From assembly GCA_011799875.1 (NCBI GenBank), contig CM022301.1:329114929-329178928 (forward strand): 64,000 nucleotides of DNA, given 5' to 3'. The position numbers and the translations under genes are program-made. Below the pieces are notes generated by a model. That model was not told the origin of the DNA. It ran no database searches and worked only from the letters and a program-made list of their open reading frames with translations. Positions within the stretch are counted from its first letter, which is position 1. Each line of letters begins with the position of its first letter. Below, piece after piece: positions 1 through 11,893 of this stretch. This DNA is from Thinopyrum elongatum (taxonomy: Eukaryota; Streptophyta; Magnoliopsida; Poales; Poaceae).

Positions 1-2345
1 TCCGGCCATAGTGCGACACCTCTATGGCACGACTCCTGAAAAAATATGGCGCCAACTATTCCAGCCCTAGAAGGAGTGGCCGATCGAGGGGAAGGACATC
101 AGCCTCGACGCCGTGAACCCCCCAAAGGAGGTGAGCGACATTCTTCTGCGAGGAGTGTCCAGATATTCATACCGCGTTTGGTTCGGCCTGACCTTGTTAT
201 GCGAATTTTGCAGGGCTGGCTCGCCAAGGCCAAGAAGATCAGCAGCCCGGCGCCACTGCCGGAAGAGCCCTGATCAGAGCAGCTGGAAAAGCTGCTGATC
301 ATAGTGCCTTATAAGGCGCCAGTCAAGAAGGGCAAGAAAGAAGTACCGGAGGCTAGGGAGGGCCTCTGCCGCAGGGTTCGTCCGGGCAATCGGTCTGGAG
401 ATGTTGTGGCCTCATCCGTACAGGATGGGGACGAGGATGAGGACAAGGAGGAGTGCGCCTCCTTGCACTCCAAAAAGAGGGCGGTGTCCGAGGACGTCGT
501 GGAGGTCCAACCTTCTCCATCCCAGAAGAGACGATGTCGGCCTAAGCTGATCCTGCCCGACAGCTCAGACTTTTAGCTATCCTGTTTTTAATAATTTGTT
601 TTAGTTGAAGGCTAACCCTTCTGAATTGCAGCCCCCCACATGAACGCCCCACCGAGCAGACTTCGGAGGGGACATCTTCACCCGCCGAACTAGCGGACAG
701 TGGGTCTATGGCGCACTCCGCGCCTCACCTGGTCCCCGAAGAGGTTGAGGAGGTGCGGTCCCGAAGGACTCCTCCTCCTCCGAACACAGATGGGGAGGCC
801 GACGCCGTAATGGCCGAGGTTAACACCTCGATCACCGAAGACCAGGAGGGAGCGTCCCTCCTGGCTGACGCAGGAAAGGAGTCCGAACCATCCGGACCCC
901 ATCCATCGACCGCTCCTGAGCCCCCAAGGCCTTCGACGGCCCAGTCTCCTCCTAGCGGGAAAGGGGCCGGGGAGCCAACGTCAGCGTCGAACACCTCTAC
1001 ACGAGTGGCGGCTGGCTGGCCAGACGTGCTAGAGGAGCTGGTGGACAACTCCGCCATCATTGACGGGCACCGCAGTCTTATGAGTGCGGTTATGCAGGGT
1101 GTTCGGTCCGTCCAATCGGGACTGAACGACGCTGTCCAAGGCCTTCTAACATGCTTTGAGGTAAGTCAAGTAATGCACTTTCCTCATAATGCGGTTGTAA
1201 TTGATAGTTTGGGTAGGCCGTACATAACAGCCCCCGAGACTCTGCAAGGACTTCGAAGAAAAACTGCAGAGGCTCAAATTCGGTAGGCCGATTAATGATG
1301 TTGACATTTCTTTTGCTAATGCAGGCATCTTCCATGGCCGCGGCTGCTAATGCCATGGCACTAGAGGAAATGGATCGGAAGCTCTAGCTTTCCGAGAAAG
1401 AGCTTGACCTTGTCAACAAACGGCTTGACGATGCGCAAGGTAAGCCCTGTGAAAAGATGTGTACTTTGCTTAACGCCGGATATTGACGATCCAGACTATA
1501 TGCTAATCCTTTATCTTGATGATCCTGCAGCTGCTGCCACCGAGGTCGAGGGCTTGAAGGAGGCCCTGAAGAAAGCCGAGGCTGAGGCAGCCGCGAAGAA
1601 GACGGCCGCTGAGAAGGCGGTGGCCGAGCTTGCGAAGGCCAAGCTTGCTGCTGAGCAGCACGAGGCTCGAGTGGCCGAAGTCCAAGTGGAGCTCCAGGAT
1701 GCTGCCGAGAAGCTGGAGGCCCTTGAGAAGGGGCAGGAGGAGCAATCCTCCCGGCTATCCAAGGCGGAGAAGGAGCTCCAGGAGGCGAGGACTGACACAC
1801 GAGGTGTCCGGGAGGAGCTCCGCCAAGCCGCGCAAATTGCAAATGGTAAGAAATACTTACTACAGAGTGTGTTCGGAGGCAACAGGTTCGCCCTGTTGAC
1901 GCGGGTCTGGCGCTCCGCAGGCGTCTTTGCCGAACTTCTAAAGAATGTGGCGGCCACAGCGAGGCACTATGCCACCCTCGAGGAGGACTCCACGCAGCGG
2001 CTCTTCTGGTCACAGTTTTTGGATTCCGAGCGTCCTCCCCTACTCAGCGATCAAATGAAGTAGCTGATGGAGATGCATCGGATGTCTGAGCTGGCCGTGA
2101 AGGACCTCTGTGTCAGTTTGTGGCCTATCGAGCCCCTTCCGGACACCTACTTCGGCCTTGTGCAGAAGCTACAAGAGGCGCCGCTCCGAATTGACGCCGT
2201 CAAGTGGTCAGCATGCCTTGAGGGGGCGAGGCTTGCATTCGCGAAGACCATGGTGCATTGGCCGAGGATTAATCCAATGGAGATGGCCACTGGTCCTCCA
2301 CCCAAGGGGAAGCAGCATCGCCGCCCCGAGCAGTATTTCGCGTAG
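1..2345 (+). pseudogene. Antisense gene of element 1, 3' part (coiled-coil protein), decayed
   Basis: A spliced plus-strand gene opposite to gag-pol, entering from the left. Coding pieces are about 46-300, 304-576, 708-1161 (donor after TTTGAG), 1325-1440, 1531-1844 and 1920-2345 (TAG stop). The 1531-1844 piece encodes an Ala/Glu/Lys-rich stretch with heptad character, a likely long coiled coil. The order (acidic and Pro-rich middle, coiled coil, compact helical C-terminus) matches the antisense gene of element 4, where an N-terminal Transposase_28-type domain is visible; here that part would lie outside the window. Two in-frame TAG stops, at about 1386 and 2061, lie where glutamine CAG codons would fit. 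Function is unknown; such genes are carried by several grass Gypsy families. Confidence 0.65.
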
Positions 2346-3653
2346 GTGATGACTGGTGCGCGGGCGATAGAGGGCCAGTGTTCAAAAGATCTAATGCTTG
2401 AGTGATTGTATTAAGTGTGTACCAAGTGGACCTTATGCTTTATTATGCATCTGCCTGACTTGTTTTATATTGTCATGATTTAATTTTGATCCCTGTGTGG
2501 CCGTATGTTTATTCTGAAAGCTACCAGTCGTCGGCTTCAACCCCCAAGTGAATATCACGAGGGGTGTTTCATCTCCGCATTGTTACCCTTAGCCAACGTC
2601 TTGGTGCCCGGAGGCGGTAGTGCGGGAGCGAAATCAGGCAATCGGGCTATTCGGTTTTATTGCTTTCACTTAGCCATAGGAGCTTGACGGTGGGGACTAG
2701 GGACTAGCCCCCGGTGTATTGTGATGTACTTGGGGATCAAAACCTGCCCCTTCTGATCACATGGTTTGTGTTAAGACGAACCCTTCGTGTGACACGGCGA
2801 AATCGCCAACGATTTTTAGAGTCAAACCTCATCATCGGATCACGGACCAGTTCGCGCTTACTATGACGGTCAGTTTTTGGCTTTTTCCTCCTGAGGTACT
2901 TGACCGGGCAAACCAGAAGTACAATCGCAGGGGTTCCCCCTTTGCCCTCTTAGCCGAACATGCGAAACATAAGAGGCAAGCACAGGAGCCGGGCAACCCA
3001 ACTATTGACCCAAGACATAGTTCGGAACAGATGCATATAGTGCAATATTCGAGACGCCGAACACCTAGCGGAAAGAGGTGCCGGACTTGAAGATATTGAG
3101 CTGATATATAAATCAAACTATTGACTAATTAATATATTTTCATGCGGGCTGTTCGAAGAGCGAGGGGAGAATCGGAAAGGGAATAGACAAATCGCAGGAT
3201 GCGGATATCCGAACCCCATAAAGGGTATTTTTATTATTTCTCGTAAGCTCGGGACGTCTATCCGTACAATTCAAACTGCAAAGGCAGTACTTGTGAAAGA
3301 AAAAGAGAGTTTTCAGAGTAAAGGTTGACGTAGGGCCTTGATGCGTGAGTTGAAGCCTTCACTGTGCCCTGCTGCACGTCTGCGCCTTTGCTTCTGATAG
3401 GTGGGGGTTGGGACCTTCGATGAGACCTTAATGGGTGAGGACTCTGCCGATGAAGCTTTATGCTCAGGGGTATCCGGAATTGGTCCCTGGGTCATCCGAA
3501 GACGAAGTAATTCCGAAGTTCGGTTTAACCGAACATGCACTTCGGATGTATTGATGTATGCCTCACGGTTGCCCATGGTATTTTGAGTGCAAAGTTATGC
3601 TGACGAGGCACGTGGAGCGTGAAGAATGTGGGCGTGCCGTGGGGCGCGTATCC
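2346..3653. other. Non-coding spacer of element 1 where pol would be expected
   Basis: Between the antisense gene and the protease. Short open frames exist (for example minus 3313-3576) but none shows RT, RNase H or integrase motifs. The minus frame 3313-3576 may be degenerate sequence continuing from the protease C-terminus. Confidence 0.5.
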
Positions 3654-4202
3654 CTATTTGCGGCGAACGCATGCGGGTTCCCATGACGGGGAACGGGTTC
3701 GAACCCATTTACTATTGTCGCCGGCCTTTACGGCGGGTCGGCATCCGGGCCTATATGGGCCAGTGTAGTCTTCGGCCGCTAGGGCCGCAGTGTGCTCTTC
3801 GGTTCGAAGTGAACGTTCTGTGTTGCCATTGATAGTTATGACGCCTGAGGCACCAGGCATCTTCAACTTGAGGTACGCATAATGCGAAACGACATTGAAT
3901 TTGGCGAACGCTGTTCGACCAAGGAGGGCGTGATAGCCACTGCGAAAAGGTGCAATATCGAAGATCAAGTCCTCGCTTCGGAAGTTATCCGGAGATCCAA
4001 ACACTACTTCAAGCGTCACGGTGCCCGTGCAGCGGGCCTCCACTCCTGGAATGACCCCCTTAAAGGTGGTGTTACTGGGTTTAATCCTTGATGGATCGAT
4101 CCCCATTTTCCTCACTGTATCTTCGTATATCAGATTGAGGTTGCTACCTCCATCCATTAGGACTCTAGTGAGGTGGAATCCGTCAATGATGGGGTCTAGC
4201 AC
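3654..4202 (-). pseudogene. Retroviral-type aspartic protease of element 1
   Basis: A 182-codon open frame with the aspartic-protease signature L-M-D-G-G-S near its N-terminus (residues about 15-20) and the later hydrophobic-G segment A-L-L-G-R-T typical of Gypsy proteases. It resembles the protease segment of element 4 (residues DGGS, then YHA-LGRTA and the YLKLKMPG block). In Gypsy elements it cleaves the Gag-Pol polyprotein. The frame ends shortly after the protease and no RT follows. It is separated from the gag core by a further frame break. Confidence 0.75.
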
Positions 4203-4733
4203 TAGGGCTGCAGACCCTCCATGGCGTATGCTGGTGGGATGGTCCCTGCGATCGAACGTGATCGGGCAAGCTAACCATGGATTGAACTTCGGCGCTACTG
4301 GCTCGACGGAGTATACGTCTCATAGTGCTCGCTTCCTCTCCTTCTTTGGTATATGGGTTGCGTAAATCATGTTTACCGTCTTGACCTCAGAAGGGAAGGG
4401 TTTCTGGCCTCCACTATTCGGCCTGCAGGGCTCATCATCGTCCTTGCTTCGTGGGCTTTTGCCCGAGTCTTCGGCTATGAGTTTGCCGGCCTGTTTGATC
4501 ACCCAACAATTTCAGTTGGAGTGGTTGGGGGGCTTCTCTGATGTGCCATGGATCTGACAAGGCCTGTCCAAAATTGTGTCTAGGCTGGATGGGCCGTCGC
4601 TGTTGCCTTTAGGGGCTTTCTTTCGGGGTCCGGACTTCTGGTTTCGGAATCCGGCATTTACTATCGTATCCTCGCCCTCGCCGTCATTGTGGCGATGTTT
4701 ATTCTTGCTGCGTCAGGGCTTTCCATTTCCGTC

Positions 4734-5690
4734 CTAAACCTTGGAGGTACCGGGTGTGTCTGGGTTGGTGTTTTTGCGAGAAAGCCAACTGTCTTCACCT
4801 GCGCAAAAGCGGGTCATGAGGGAAGTAAGGGCTTCCATAGTTCTTGGTTTGTCCTGGCCGAGCTGCCGTATGAGCCATTCATCCTTGACACTATGCTTGA
4901 AGGCAGCCAAGGCTTCAGCATCCGGACAGTCGACAATCTGGTTTTTCTTGGTCAAGAATCGGTTCCAAAATTGTCAGGTAGATTCTCCGGGTTGTTGTGT
5001 GATGCGATTTAGGTCGTCAACATCCGGAGGCTGAACATAGGTGCCCTGAAAGTTTGCTCGGAAAGCGTCCTCGAGCTCTTCCCAGCAGCCTATAGAGTCT
5101 TCGAGAAGGCTGTTCAACCAGTGTCAAGCTGGACCTTTAAGTTTTAGCGGCAAATATTTGATGGCGTGGAGGTCATCTCCTCGCGCCATGTGAATGTGGA
5201 GGAGGAAATCCTCTATCCATACGGCTAGATCTGTGGTTCCGTCATATGATTCGATGTTCACAGGCTTGAAGCTTTCCGGGAATTGGTGTTGAATCACCCT
5301 CTCTGTGAAGCACAGGGGGTGTGCGGTGCCCCGAACTCGGGCTACGTCACGTCGGAGGTCTTCGGCCCTCTGAATCTGCTGCTGCTCCTGGATTCTATCG
5401 TTTCGGTTTAGCAGATCGTAGTATCCTTCCCGGTAAGCGGGCGGATCTTCTTTGGGTCCGTAGATGGACCTAGTACGGCCTCCTCGAGCATCTAGGTCAT
5501 GGCGGAGGTCGTACTCATAAGTGGGCCACACTTGATCCTTGCCGTGACGGCGAGGTGGGGCAGCTGGGTGTTCGGCCTCGTCAGCTTCCCTGTCCTGCCC
5601 TCTAGGGGGGCGGTCCAACTGTTCGGCGTTTGTATATGTCGGGCGTGTTGGCACTACGGCCTCGTCGTCAAACTGGGGCAATAGCCTTCG
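4734..5690 (-). pseudogene. Gag core (Retrotrans_gag) of element 1, broken
   Basis: Minus-strand frames 5681-5124 and 4955-4734 together give a plant Gypsy gag core. It contains the segment running from F-K-P-V-N-I-E-S-Y-D-G through W-I-E-D-F-L to Y-L-P-L-K-L-K-G-P-A, followed by the region that in gag builds the capsid-like shell. A TGA stop directly after K-G-P-A (about 5121-5126) interrupts it. Upstream residues are charged and rich in Arg, Asp and Pro. Gag packages element RNA in cytoplasmic particles; this copy cannot make an intact one. Confidence 0.75.
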
Positions 5691-5824
5691 CTTGGGATAA
5701 CTCCTGGTTGGCTGTTTGCGGCCATACCCCTCTTCGGCAGCTAGGACTTGAGTCCATCGGTCGTTGAGGGTGTCCTGTTCGGCTTTGATTTTGCGCTTTT
5801 GTTTCTTTAGGCTGCGGGCGGTGG

Positions 5825-7071
5825 CTAAAAGCCTCCGCTTGAACCGTTCTTGCTCCAGAGGGTCTTCGGGGATGATGAAATCATCCTCCCCAAGACTGGC
5901 CTCCTCTTCAGAGAGTGGGAGCTAGTTGCTATCCTCGGAGTCGTTGGGGTTTTCTGAATTGAGCGGGTCCTCCTGCCCCGCAGGGTCATCCTGATGATGT
6001 TCGTTGGCTGCGTCTCCAGCGAGGTCATCCGTACTATTTACGGTGCCATTCTCTGCAGAGTCCATGTTGCTCGCATGGCTTCGATGTGTCTTTGATCGAC
6101 GGCACAGTTTTCGGCGTTTGGGCAGCTCATCTCTGGGCTTGCCTCGGTCCTGATTAGGAGTGTCGTCGCCATCCTTGGGGGTGTCCACCATGTAAATGTC
6201 GTAGGTGGATGTGGCCGACTAGCGGCGGGTGACGGGGGGGGGGGGGGGCAACATTGGCATTGGTCGTGGCTCCGCCCTCCTTGTCCATGTATTCGGCATT
6301 CTCTGAATTATAGTCTAGCATATCGGTTAAGTCATCGATAGTGGCTACCAAGTGGGTGGTGGGTGGGATGCAAAATTCCCTAAAGGCACGCCTCGAAGGG
6401 TTGATGATTGAAGGCGGAGGGCAGGTCCTCCTGGATGGTCATATTCTGAATTCGGTCCAGCGCCTCGTTTATCATTGCGAGGGTCGCCGAACTCGAGGGT
6501 TCTAGGCCAGATTCCGGTGTAACGGAGTGGGGGGCGATCAATGCCCTGGCCAGTCCTTGGTTTCTGCTAGCCGTGCTGAGCTCGGTATGCGGAGCTGGAT
6601 CCTTGAAGGGGTTCGAGCCGTCACTGGAGGTCAGGGGCGGGCTTTGGTCCTTGCTTGTGGTTTCCCCGTCGGGGTTCGAGATCGAGCTACTTTGGGCTGG
6701 GGGTGACCCCTGGTCGTTGGCTGCCTCTTTGTCGTAAGGGCTCAAGGCCAGGCGAGCGTTGTGAAAAGAAGGTTCGGCCGAGATTGACTCTTGGCTTCTG
6801 CCTCCTGATTCTACCTCGGAGGTCGAGGATAGGTCTTCTGCAGTTATGATGTGTCCGGACGGAGGCGGAGTCTGGCCCCCACTCGAAGCGGAGCTCTCCT
6901 GGCTCGAAGCTGTTGAGGCCGATCTGCTGATCGGATCGGAAAGGGACTCTGGAGCGGGCGTGGCGAATGTGCAGGAGGGGGAAGTGAATCCGGTGAAAAC
7001 CAGATCGCCCCGTGTGTCCGCAACATATTCCAGACCACCGAATCGAATTCAGTGTCTGGGTGCGAAGGCAT
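5825..7071 (-). pseudogene. N-terminal gag region of element 1, several frames
   Basis: Low-complexity acidic and Pro/Ser-rich minus-strand frames (7071-6844, 6745-6380, 6351-6154, 6191-5922) lie between the primer site and the gag core. They overlap or abut in different frames, so indels have broken one original reading frame. One likely site is a G run of about 18 at 6234-6250, a slippage-prone homopolymer. The first ATG downstream of the 5' LTR (at 7071) is a plausible gag start. Confidence 0.55.
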
Positions 7072-7220
7072 TGATTTGACTCAGACGACCAGTTGGGTCG
7101 GCGTGCAGTACGATGCTGCCAAACGCGAAGAGTTGCCCGGGGACGAAGAAGTCCCCGGATCCGATGCCTTCTCCTATGGTCAGGCGAGCTATCGATCCAT
7201 TGGGCGACCCCAGAGCGGAA

Positions 7221-7238
7221 CTCTCAATGAAAGCACCA
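7221..7238 (-). other. Primer-binding site of element 1
   Basis: Read on the minus strand this is TGGTGCTTTCATTGAGAG, starting one base inside the 5' LTR. Its position and TGG start fit a tRNA primer-binding site. I did not assign the tRNA. Confidence 0.65.
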
Positions 7239-7239
7239 A

Positions 7240-7691
7240 TGTCGGTGTCAAAACTAGCAGACCTCGGGGTAGGGGGTCCCGAGCTGTGGATCTAGGATCG
7301 ATGAGGAACAAGGGACGACGAACACAATGTTTACCTAGGTCCAGGCCCTCTCGAAGAGGTAATACCCTGCGTCCTGCTTGATTGTATTGGATGTGTGGTG
7401 TGGCTTATAGAGTAGATCTACCTCGAGATCCGTATGAGCTAAACCCTAAGGCGATGAGTTGATGAATGTAGCTCTAGCCCTAAGACTAAAAACCCTTGGT
7501 TTATATAGACACCGGTAGGGTTAGGGTTACCGAAGATAGATTACAATAAGGGTTTAAAGAGATCATGCGCCTTCTTGATTTGGAGGGCACACCACGGCTT
7601 CATAGATCTCCCGTCACTATACGGCTCCACCAGTCCGGCCCATGTACAATGGGCCGTCTCCCCGAGGACCCCTTAGTCCATGACTCCCTCA
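7240..7691 (-). repeat. 5' LTR of element 1 (452 bp)
   Basis: Runs from TGTCGGTG to CCCTCA on the plus strand, so it has TG...CA ends. Read on the minus strand it holds a TATATAAA box (about 7498-7506 on plus). It is bounded inside by the primer site and outside by element 2 gag. The paired LTR lies left of the window, so LTR identity and the target duplication cannot be checked here. Confidence 0.8.
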
Positions 7692-7882
7692 GTGGGGTTA
7701 ACCACAAGCAACGGATCGGGAGAATATTTCAACCCCTCAAGAAGTTCTTTAAGCATGGACTTGACCTCAGCCGTCATAGACGTCTTAATTGAGGCCATTG
7801 CTTCATTTAAGTCATCTCGGGTAATCGTGTTCAACTCCACGGCCTCGGGTACTTCCTCAACCCCATCCTCGTTGCCAACCAT
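7692..7882 (-). pseudogene. Gag N-terminus of element 2, cut by element 1
   Basis: Starts at an ATG 38 bases inside the primer site of element 2 and runs 63 codons before the reading frame enters the LTR of element 1 at 7691. The peptide is acidic at the start and then helical (I-T-R-D-D-L-N-E-A-M). Its place directly after the LTR and primer site makes it the beginning of gag. The rest of this internal region must lie left of element 1, outside the window. Confidence 0.65.
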
Positions 7883-7920
7883 ACTCTTCGGGTGGTGAAG
7901 CCCTTAATAAATAGACCTTA

Positions 7921-7931
7921 CTCTGATACCA
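7921..7931 (-). other. Primer-binding site of element 2 (initiator tRNA-Met type)
   Basis: On the minus strand the sequence is TGGTATCAGAG, the classical plant LTR-element site complementary to initiator tRNA-Met, two bases from the LTR edge at 7934. Confidence 0.85.
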
Positions 7932-7933
7932 AT

Positions 7934-10900
7934 TGAAAGGATTGATATGGTTGACTAGACGGCGGTGAATAGGCAACTACTAATTTTTAGCTTTTCTTAA
8001 CAAATTAGGTTTAGCAACAAATAGGTTGTCTAGATATGCAAGTAGGTGAGCAACCTATATGATGCTAGCAAAAACAATAACACAAGCAAGCAAGATAAAC
8101 AACACAAGTAAAGCTTGCACAAAGTAAAGGTAATAGATAACCAGAAATGGAGTCGGGGAAGATGAGGACGTGTTACCAAAGTTCCTTCCCTTTGAGAGGA
8201 AGTACGTCTCCGTTGGAGTGGTGCGGAGGCACAGTGCTCCCCAAGAAGCCACTAGGGCCACCGTATTCTCCTCACGCCCTCACATAATGCGAGATGCCGT
8301 GATTCCACAAGTGGTGCCCTTGAAGGCGGCAACCGGACCTTTACAAACAAGGTTGGGGCTCTCTCCGCAACTGAATTGGAGGCTCCCAACACTACCACGA
8401 AGCTTCACCACAATGGAATGTGGCGCTGAGGTGACCTCAACCGTCTAGGGTGCTCAAACACCCAAGAGTAGCAAGATCTGCAAGGGATTAGTGGGGGGGG
8501 GGGGGAATCAAGATTCTCTTGGTGGAAGTGTAGATCTAGGCCTTCTCAAGCAACCCTAAAGAATCAATAAGTTTGATTGGCTAGGGAGAGAGATCGGGCA
8601 AGAATGAGCTTGTGAGCAACAATGGAGCTTGGGGGAGGAAGAGGTAAGTCAACTTGGGGAAGATGACTCCCTTATATAGTGGAGAAAGAAATCCAACGGT
8701 TATGCACTCACAACCCATGCACAAGTGGTAGTACCGCTCAGGTGAGCGATACTTTCGCTGGCACGGAAGTTTTTAGCCACTGCGTTCAAATGATCAGGGC
8801 AGAGAGGCGGTAGTGCCGCCGGGGCGGTACTACCGCTCCCACCAGTGGTACTACCACTTAGTTTTGTACAGCAGTCGGAAACAATGGTAGTAGAGAGAGG
8901 TAGGGCGGTAGTGCCGCTAGGGGTGGTACTACCGCAGCATACTATCGCTCTACTTCCGCTCGAGTGACAGAACTGTCCAGAGATAAAAAAATAAGCGGTA
9001 CTCCATGCGGTATTGGATAGCGGTGCTACTTCTTGAGCTTGCGTTGGTTTTCCCTTGAAGAGGAAAGGGTGATGCAGCAAAGTAGAGATAAGTATTTCCC
9101 TCAGTTGAGAACCAAGGTAGCAATCCAGTAGGAGGAACACACAAGTCTCCAATAGTTGTACCTACACAAACAAATAAATACTTGCACCCAACACGATAAA
9201 GGGGTTTTCAATCCCTTCACGGTTACTTGCAAGGATGAGATCTGATAGTGGTAGATGTAAAAGATAATGCAAAATAAAATAAAAGTAAATAAAGTGCTGC
9301 AAGGTATTTTTGTGTTTTTTATTTTGTAGATCGAAAGCAATATGATAAAAGATACCCAGGGGGCATAGTTTTCACTAGAGGCTTCTCTCTCTTGAAAGAA
9401 AGCATACTCTGGGTAAACAAATTACTGTTGAGCAATTGATAGAAAAGCGCATAGTTATGACGATATCCAAGGCAATCATCATGTATATAGGCATCACATC
9501 CGAGACAAGTAGACCGACTCCTGCCTGCATCTACTACTATTAGTCCACATATCGACCGCTATCTAGCATGCATCTAGTGTATTAAGTTAACAAGAACGGA
9601 GTAACGCCTTAAGCAAGATGACATGATGTAGAGGGATAGATCCAATTAATATGAACAATTTATCCTTAATGTCAACAATACAAATACGTGTCATGTCCCA
9701 TTCTGTCACTGGGATTGAGCACCGCAAGATTGAACCCGTTACAAAGCACTTCTCCCATTGCAAGAAAAATCAATCTAGTTGGCCAAACCAAATCTATAGA
9801 TCGAAGAGAAATACGAAGCTATCTTAATCATGCATAAAAGAGTTCAGAGAAAACTCAAATAATATTCATAGATAATCTGATCATAAACCCACAATTCATC
9901 GAATCTCAACAAACACACCGCAAAAGAAGATTACATCGAATAGATCTCCAAGAACATCAAGGAGAACATTGTATTGAATATCAAAGAGAGAGAAGAAGCC
10001 ATCTAGCTACTAGCTATGGACCCGTAGGTCTGTGGTAAACTACTCACACATCATCGGAAGGGCATCAAGGTTGATGTAGAAGCCCTCCGTGATCAAATCC
10101 CCCTCTGGCAGAGTACCAGAAAAGGTCTCCAGATGGGATCTCTCGAAGTTAGGAACTTGCGGCAGCGGAAAAAGTATTTTGGGTGGCTCTCTGGTCTTCG
10201 GGGAATATTTGGGAATTTATAGACGAAGAATTAGGGTTAGGGGTGCCACGAGGGGCCCACAAGTTTAAGAACGTGCCCCCTAAGCTTGTCGCCGCCTCGT
10301 GGCCCCTCTAGCCTCCTCCCAAAGCTTCCAGGGTGTCTTGTGGTCCAAGAAAAATCATCAAAAAGTTTCATTCCATTTGGACTCCATTTGGTATTGATTT
10401 TCTGTAAAGACAAAAACAAGAAAAAAAACAGCAACTGGCACTGGGCACTAAGTTAATAGGTTAGTCCCAAAAAATGATATAAAATAGCATAATAATGCAT
10501 ATAAAACATCCAAGATTGATAATATAATAGCATGGAACAATAAAAAATTATAGATACATTGGAGACGTGTCAAGCGGTAGTTCCGCCGAAGCAGTACTAC
10601 CGGGCCGCAGGAGCGGTACTTCCGCTTGGTAGTAGTTTGCCCAGTAAACCTGCGGTAGTGGAGTGGTAGTCAGAGCCGTAGTACCGCCAGAGCGGTACTA
10701 CCGCGCTGAGCTTCCACTCTACAACTGCCATTTACAGAACACTCCAACGGTACTGCCGCGGAGCAGAGCGGTACTACCGCTTATGTTGATCTGGAAAGCT
10801 CAAGCACATAGGAAGGACAAGCTCAAATGCCGGGAAAGAACGAGGGTGCAAAAAGATTTTGTATGTGTTGATTCCACCCAAACCTTTTCGAAGTGGACCC

Positions 10901-11893
10901 CCTCTTAATAGTATGGTGATCCTACGACTCAAATCCACCAAAAATGTAACGCATGAAAAACACTGTCTTCTTAATAGCTCAAAGGGGTATGAATCGTCTT
11001 GAGCCATATGATAGATTATCTGAAATGCTCAATGCACATGATTAGTCCACAAATGCATTGTCATCAATCACCAAAACCACTAAGGGAGAAATATGCCCTA
11101 ATAGCTATACATGCCCCGCCCACACCACCTACTCTCAGAGAGAGCAACCAGGACGAAGCCACCACTTCCCATATCCATTTTCTGAGAGACAACCACCTAC
11201 ACTTGTATTGAGATCAAGGCGTTTCATTCCAACCATTTGATCCTTGATTTCTACCCCCATCAAGTTGCTTTCCACTCCAATTCTTCTCCCACTACCATGC
11301 CAAATCCGTGAGAGAGTGATTAGGTGTTGAGGAGACTATCTTTTGAAGCACAAGAGTAAGGAGTTCATCATCAACAACAACATCTATTACCTTTTGGAGA
11401 GTGATGTCTCCTAGATTGGTTAGGTGTCACTTGGGAGGATCCAAATCACGCGGAGTTGAATCAAGGAGATTGCCTACTTCGTGAAGATCTACCCCTAGTG
11501 AGGCTAGTCCTTCGTGGGCGTAAGCCATGGTGGAATAGACAAAGTTGCTTCTTCTTGGCCCCTTCATGGGTGGAGCCCTCCATGGACTCACACAGTTGTT
11601 ACCCTCCGTGGGTTGAAGTCTCCATCAATGTGGATGTACGATAGCACCACCTATTGGAACCATGCCAAAAATCTCTGTGTCTTCATTGCATTTGATATCT
11701 CCGATCCCCTCCTTTACATTCATATGAAAAGTCTTTACTTTCCGTTGCATACTCTTTAGACTTGCATGTGTAGGGTGTTGTTTGACTTGTGTGAATTGCT
11801 AAAACTTGCCAAGAACTAAAATTGGGAAAATGCTAGGTTTTTATTTGGTCAAGTAGTCTAATCACCCCCTCTAGACCTACTTATGATCCTACA
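7934..11893 (-). repeat. 5' LTR of element 2, interrupted by a solo LTR
   Basis: Runs from TGAAAGGATT next to the primer site to GATCCTACA at 11893. Without the inserted solo LTR and its duplicated 5 bp it is about 2.4 kb. Read on the minus strand it has a TATATAAG box (about 8671-8679 on plus). The parts flanking the solo LTR (8725-9018 and 10578-10790) are full of short inverted repeats of the type AGCGGTA-C-TACCGCT. A G run of about 14 lies near 8491. The partner LTR is outside the window. Confidence 0.75.
9024..10572 (-). mobile_element. Solo LTR, same family as element 3 (Sabrina-like)
   Basis: A 1549-bp LTR with plus-strand ends TGCTACTTC...GTGTCA, flanked by a perfect 5-bp duplication AGCGG (9019-9023 and 10573-10577). 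No internal domain remains, so the two LTRs of an inserted element recombined. It aligns along its length with the two LTRs of element 3. The minus-strand start (TGACACGTCTCCAA, then a run ending in WTTGTTCCATGC) resembles the Triticeae Sabrina family from memory; the family name is an inference. Confidence 0.85.

Larger units (their letters stand above)
1..7691 (-). mobile_element. Element 1: Gypsy LTR retrotransposon, left end outside window
   Basis: The element is read on the minus strand, so its 5' LTR is at the right (7240-7691). From there it runs through a primer-binding site, gag pieces (7071-4734), an aspartic protease (4202-3654), about 1.3 kb of non-coding DNA, and a plus-strand antisense gene (2345 to beyond base 1). 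The 3' LTR is not in the window. I find no RT, RNase H or integrase between protease and antisense gene, although element 4 has them at the same place, so this copy seems to have lost pol internally or to belong to a non-autonomous family. Its right end interrupts the gag start of element 2 at 7691/7692. I did not recognise the family name. Confidence 0.8.
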
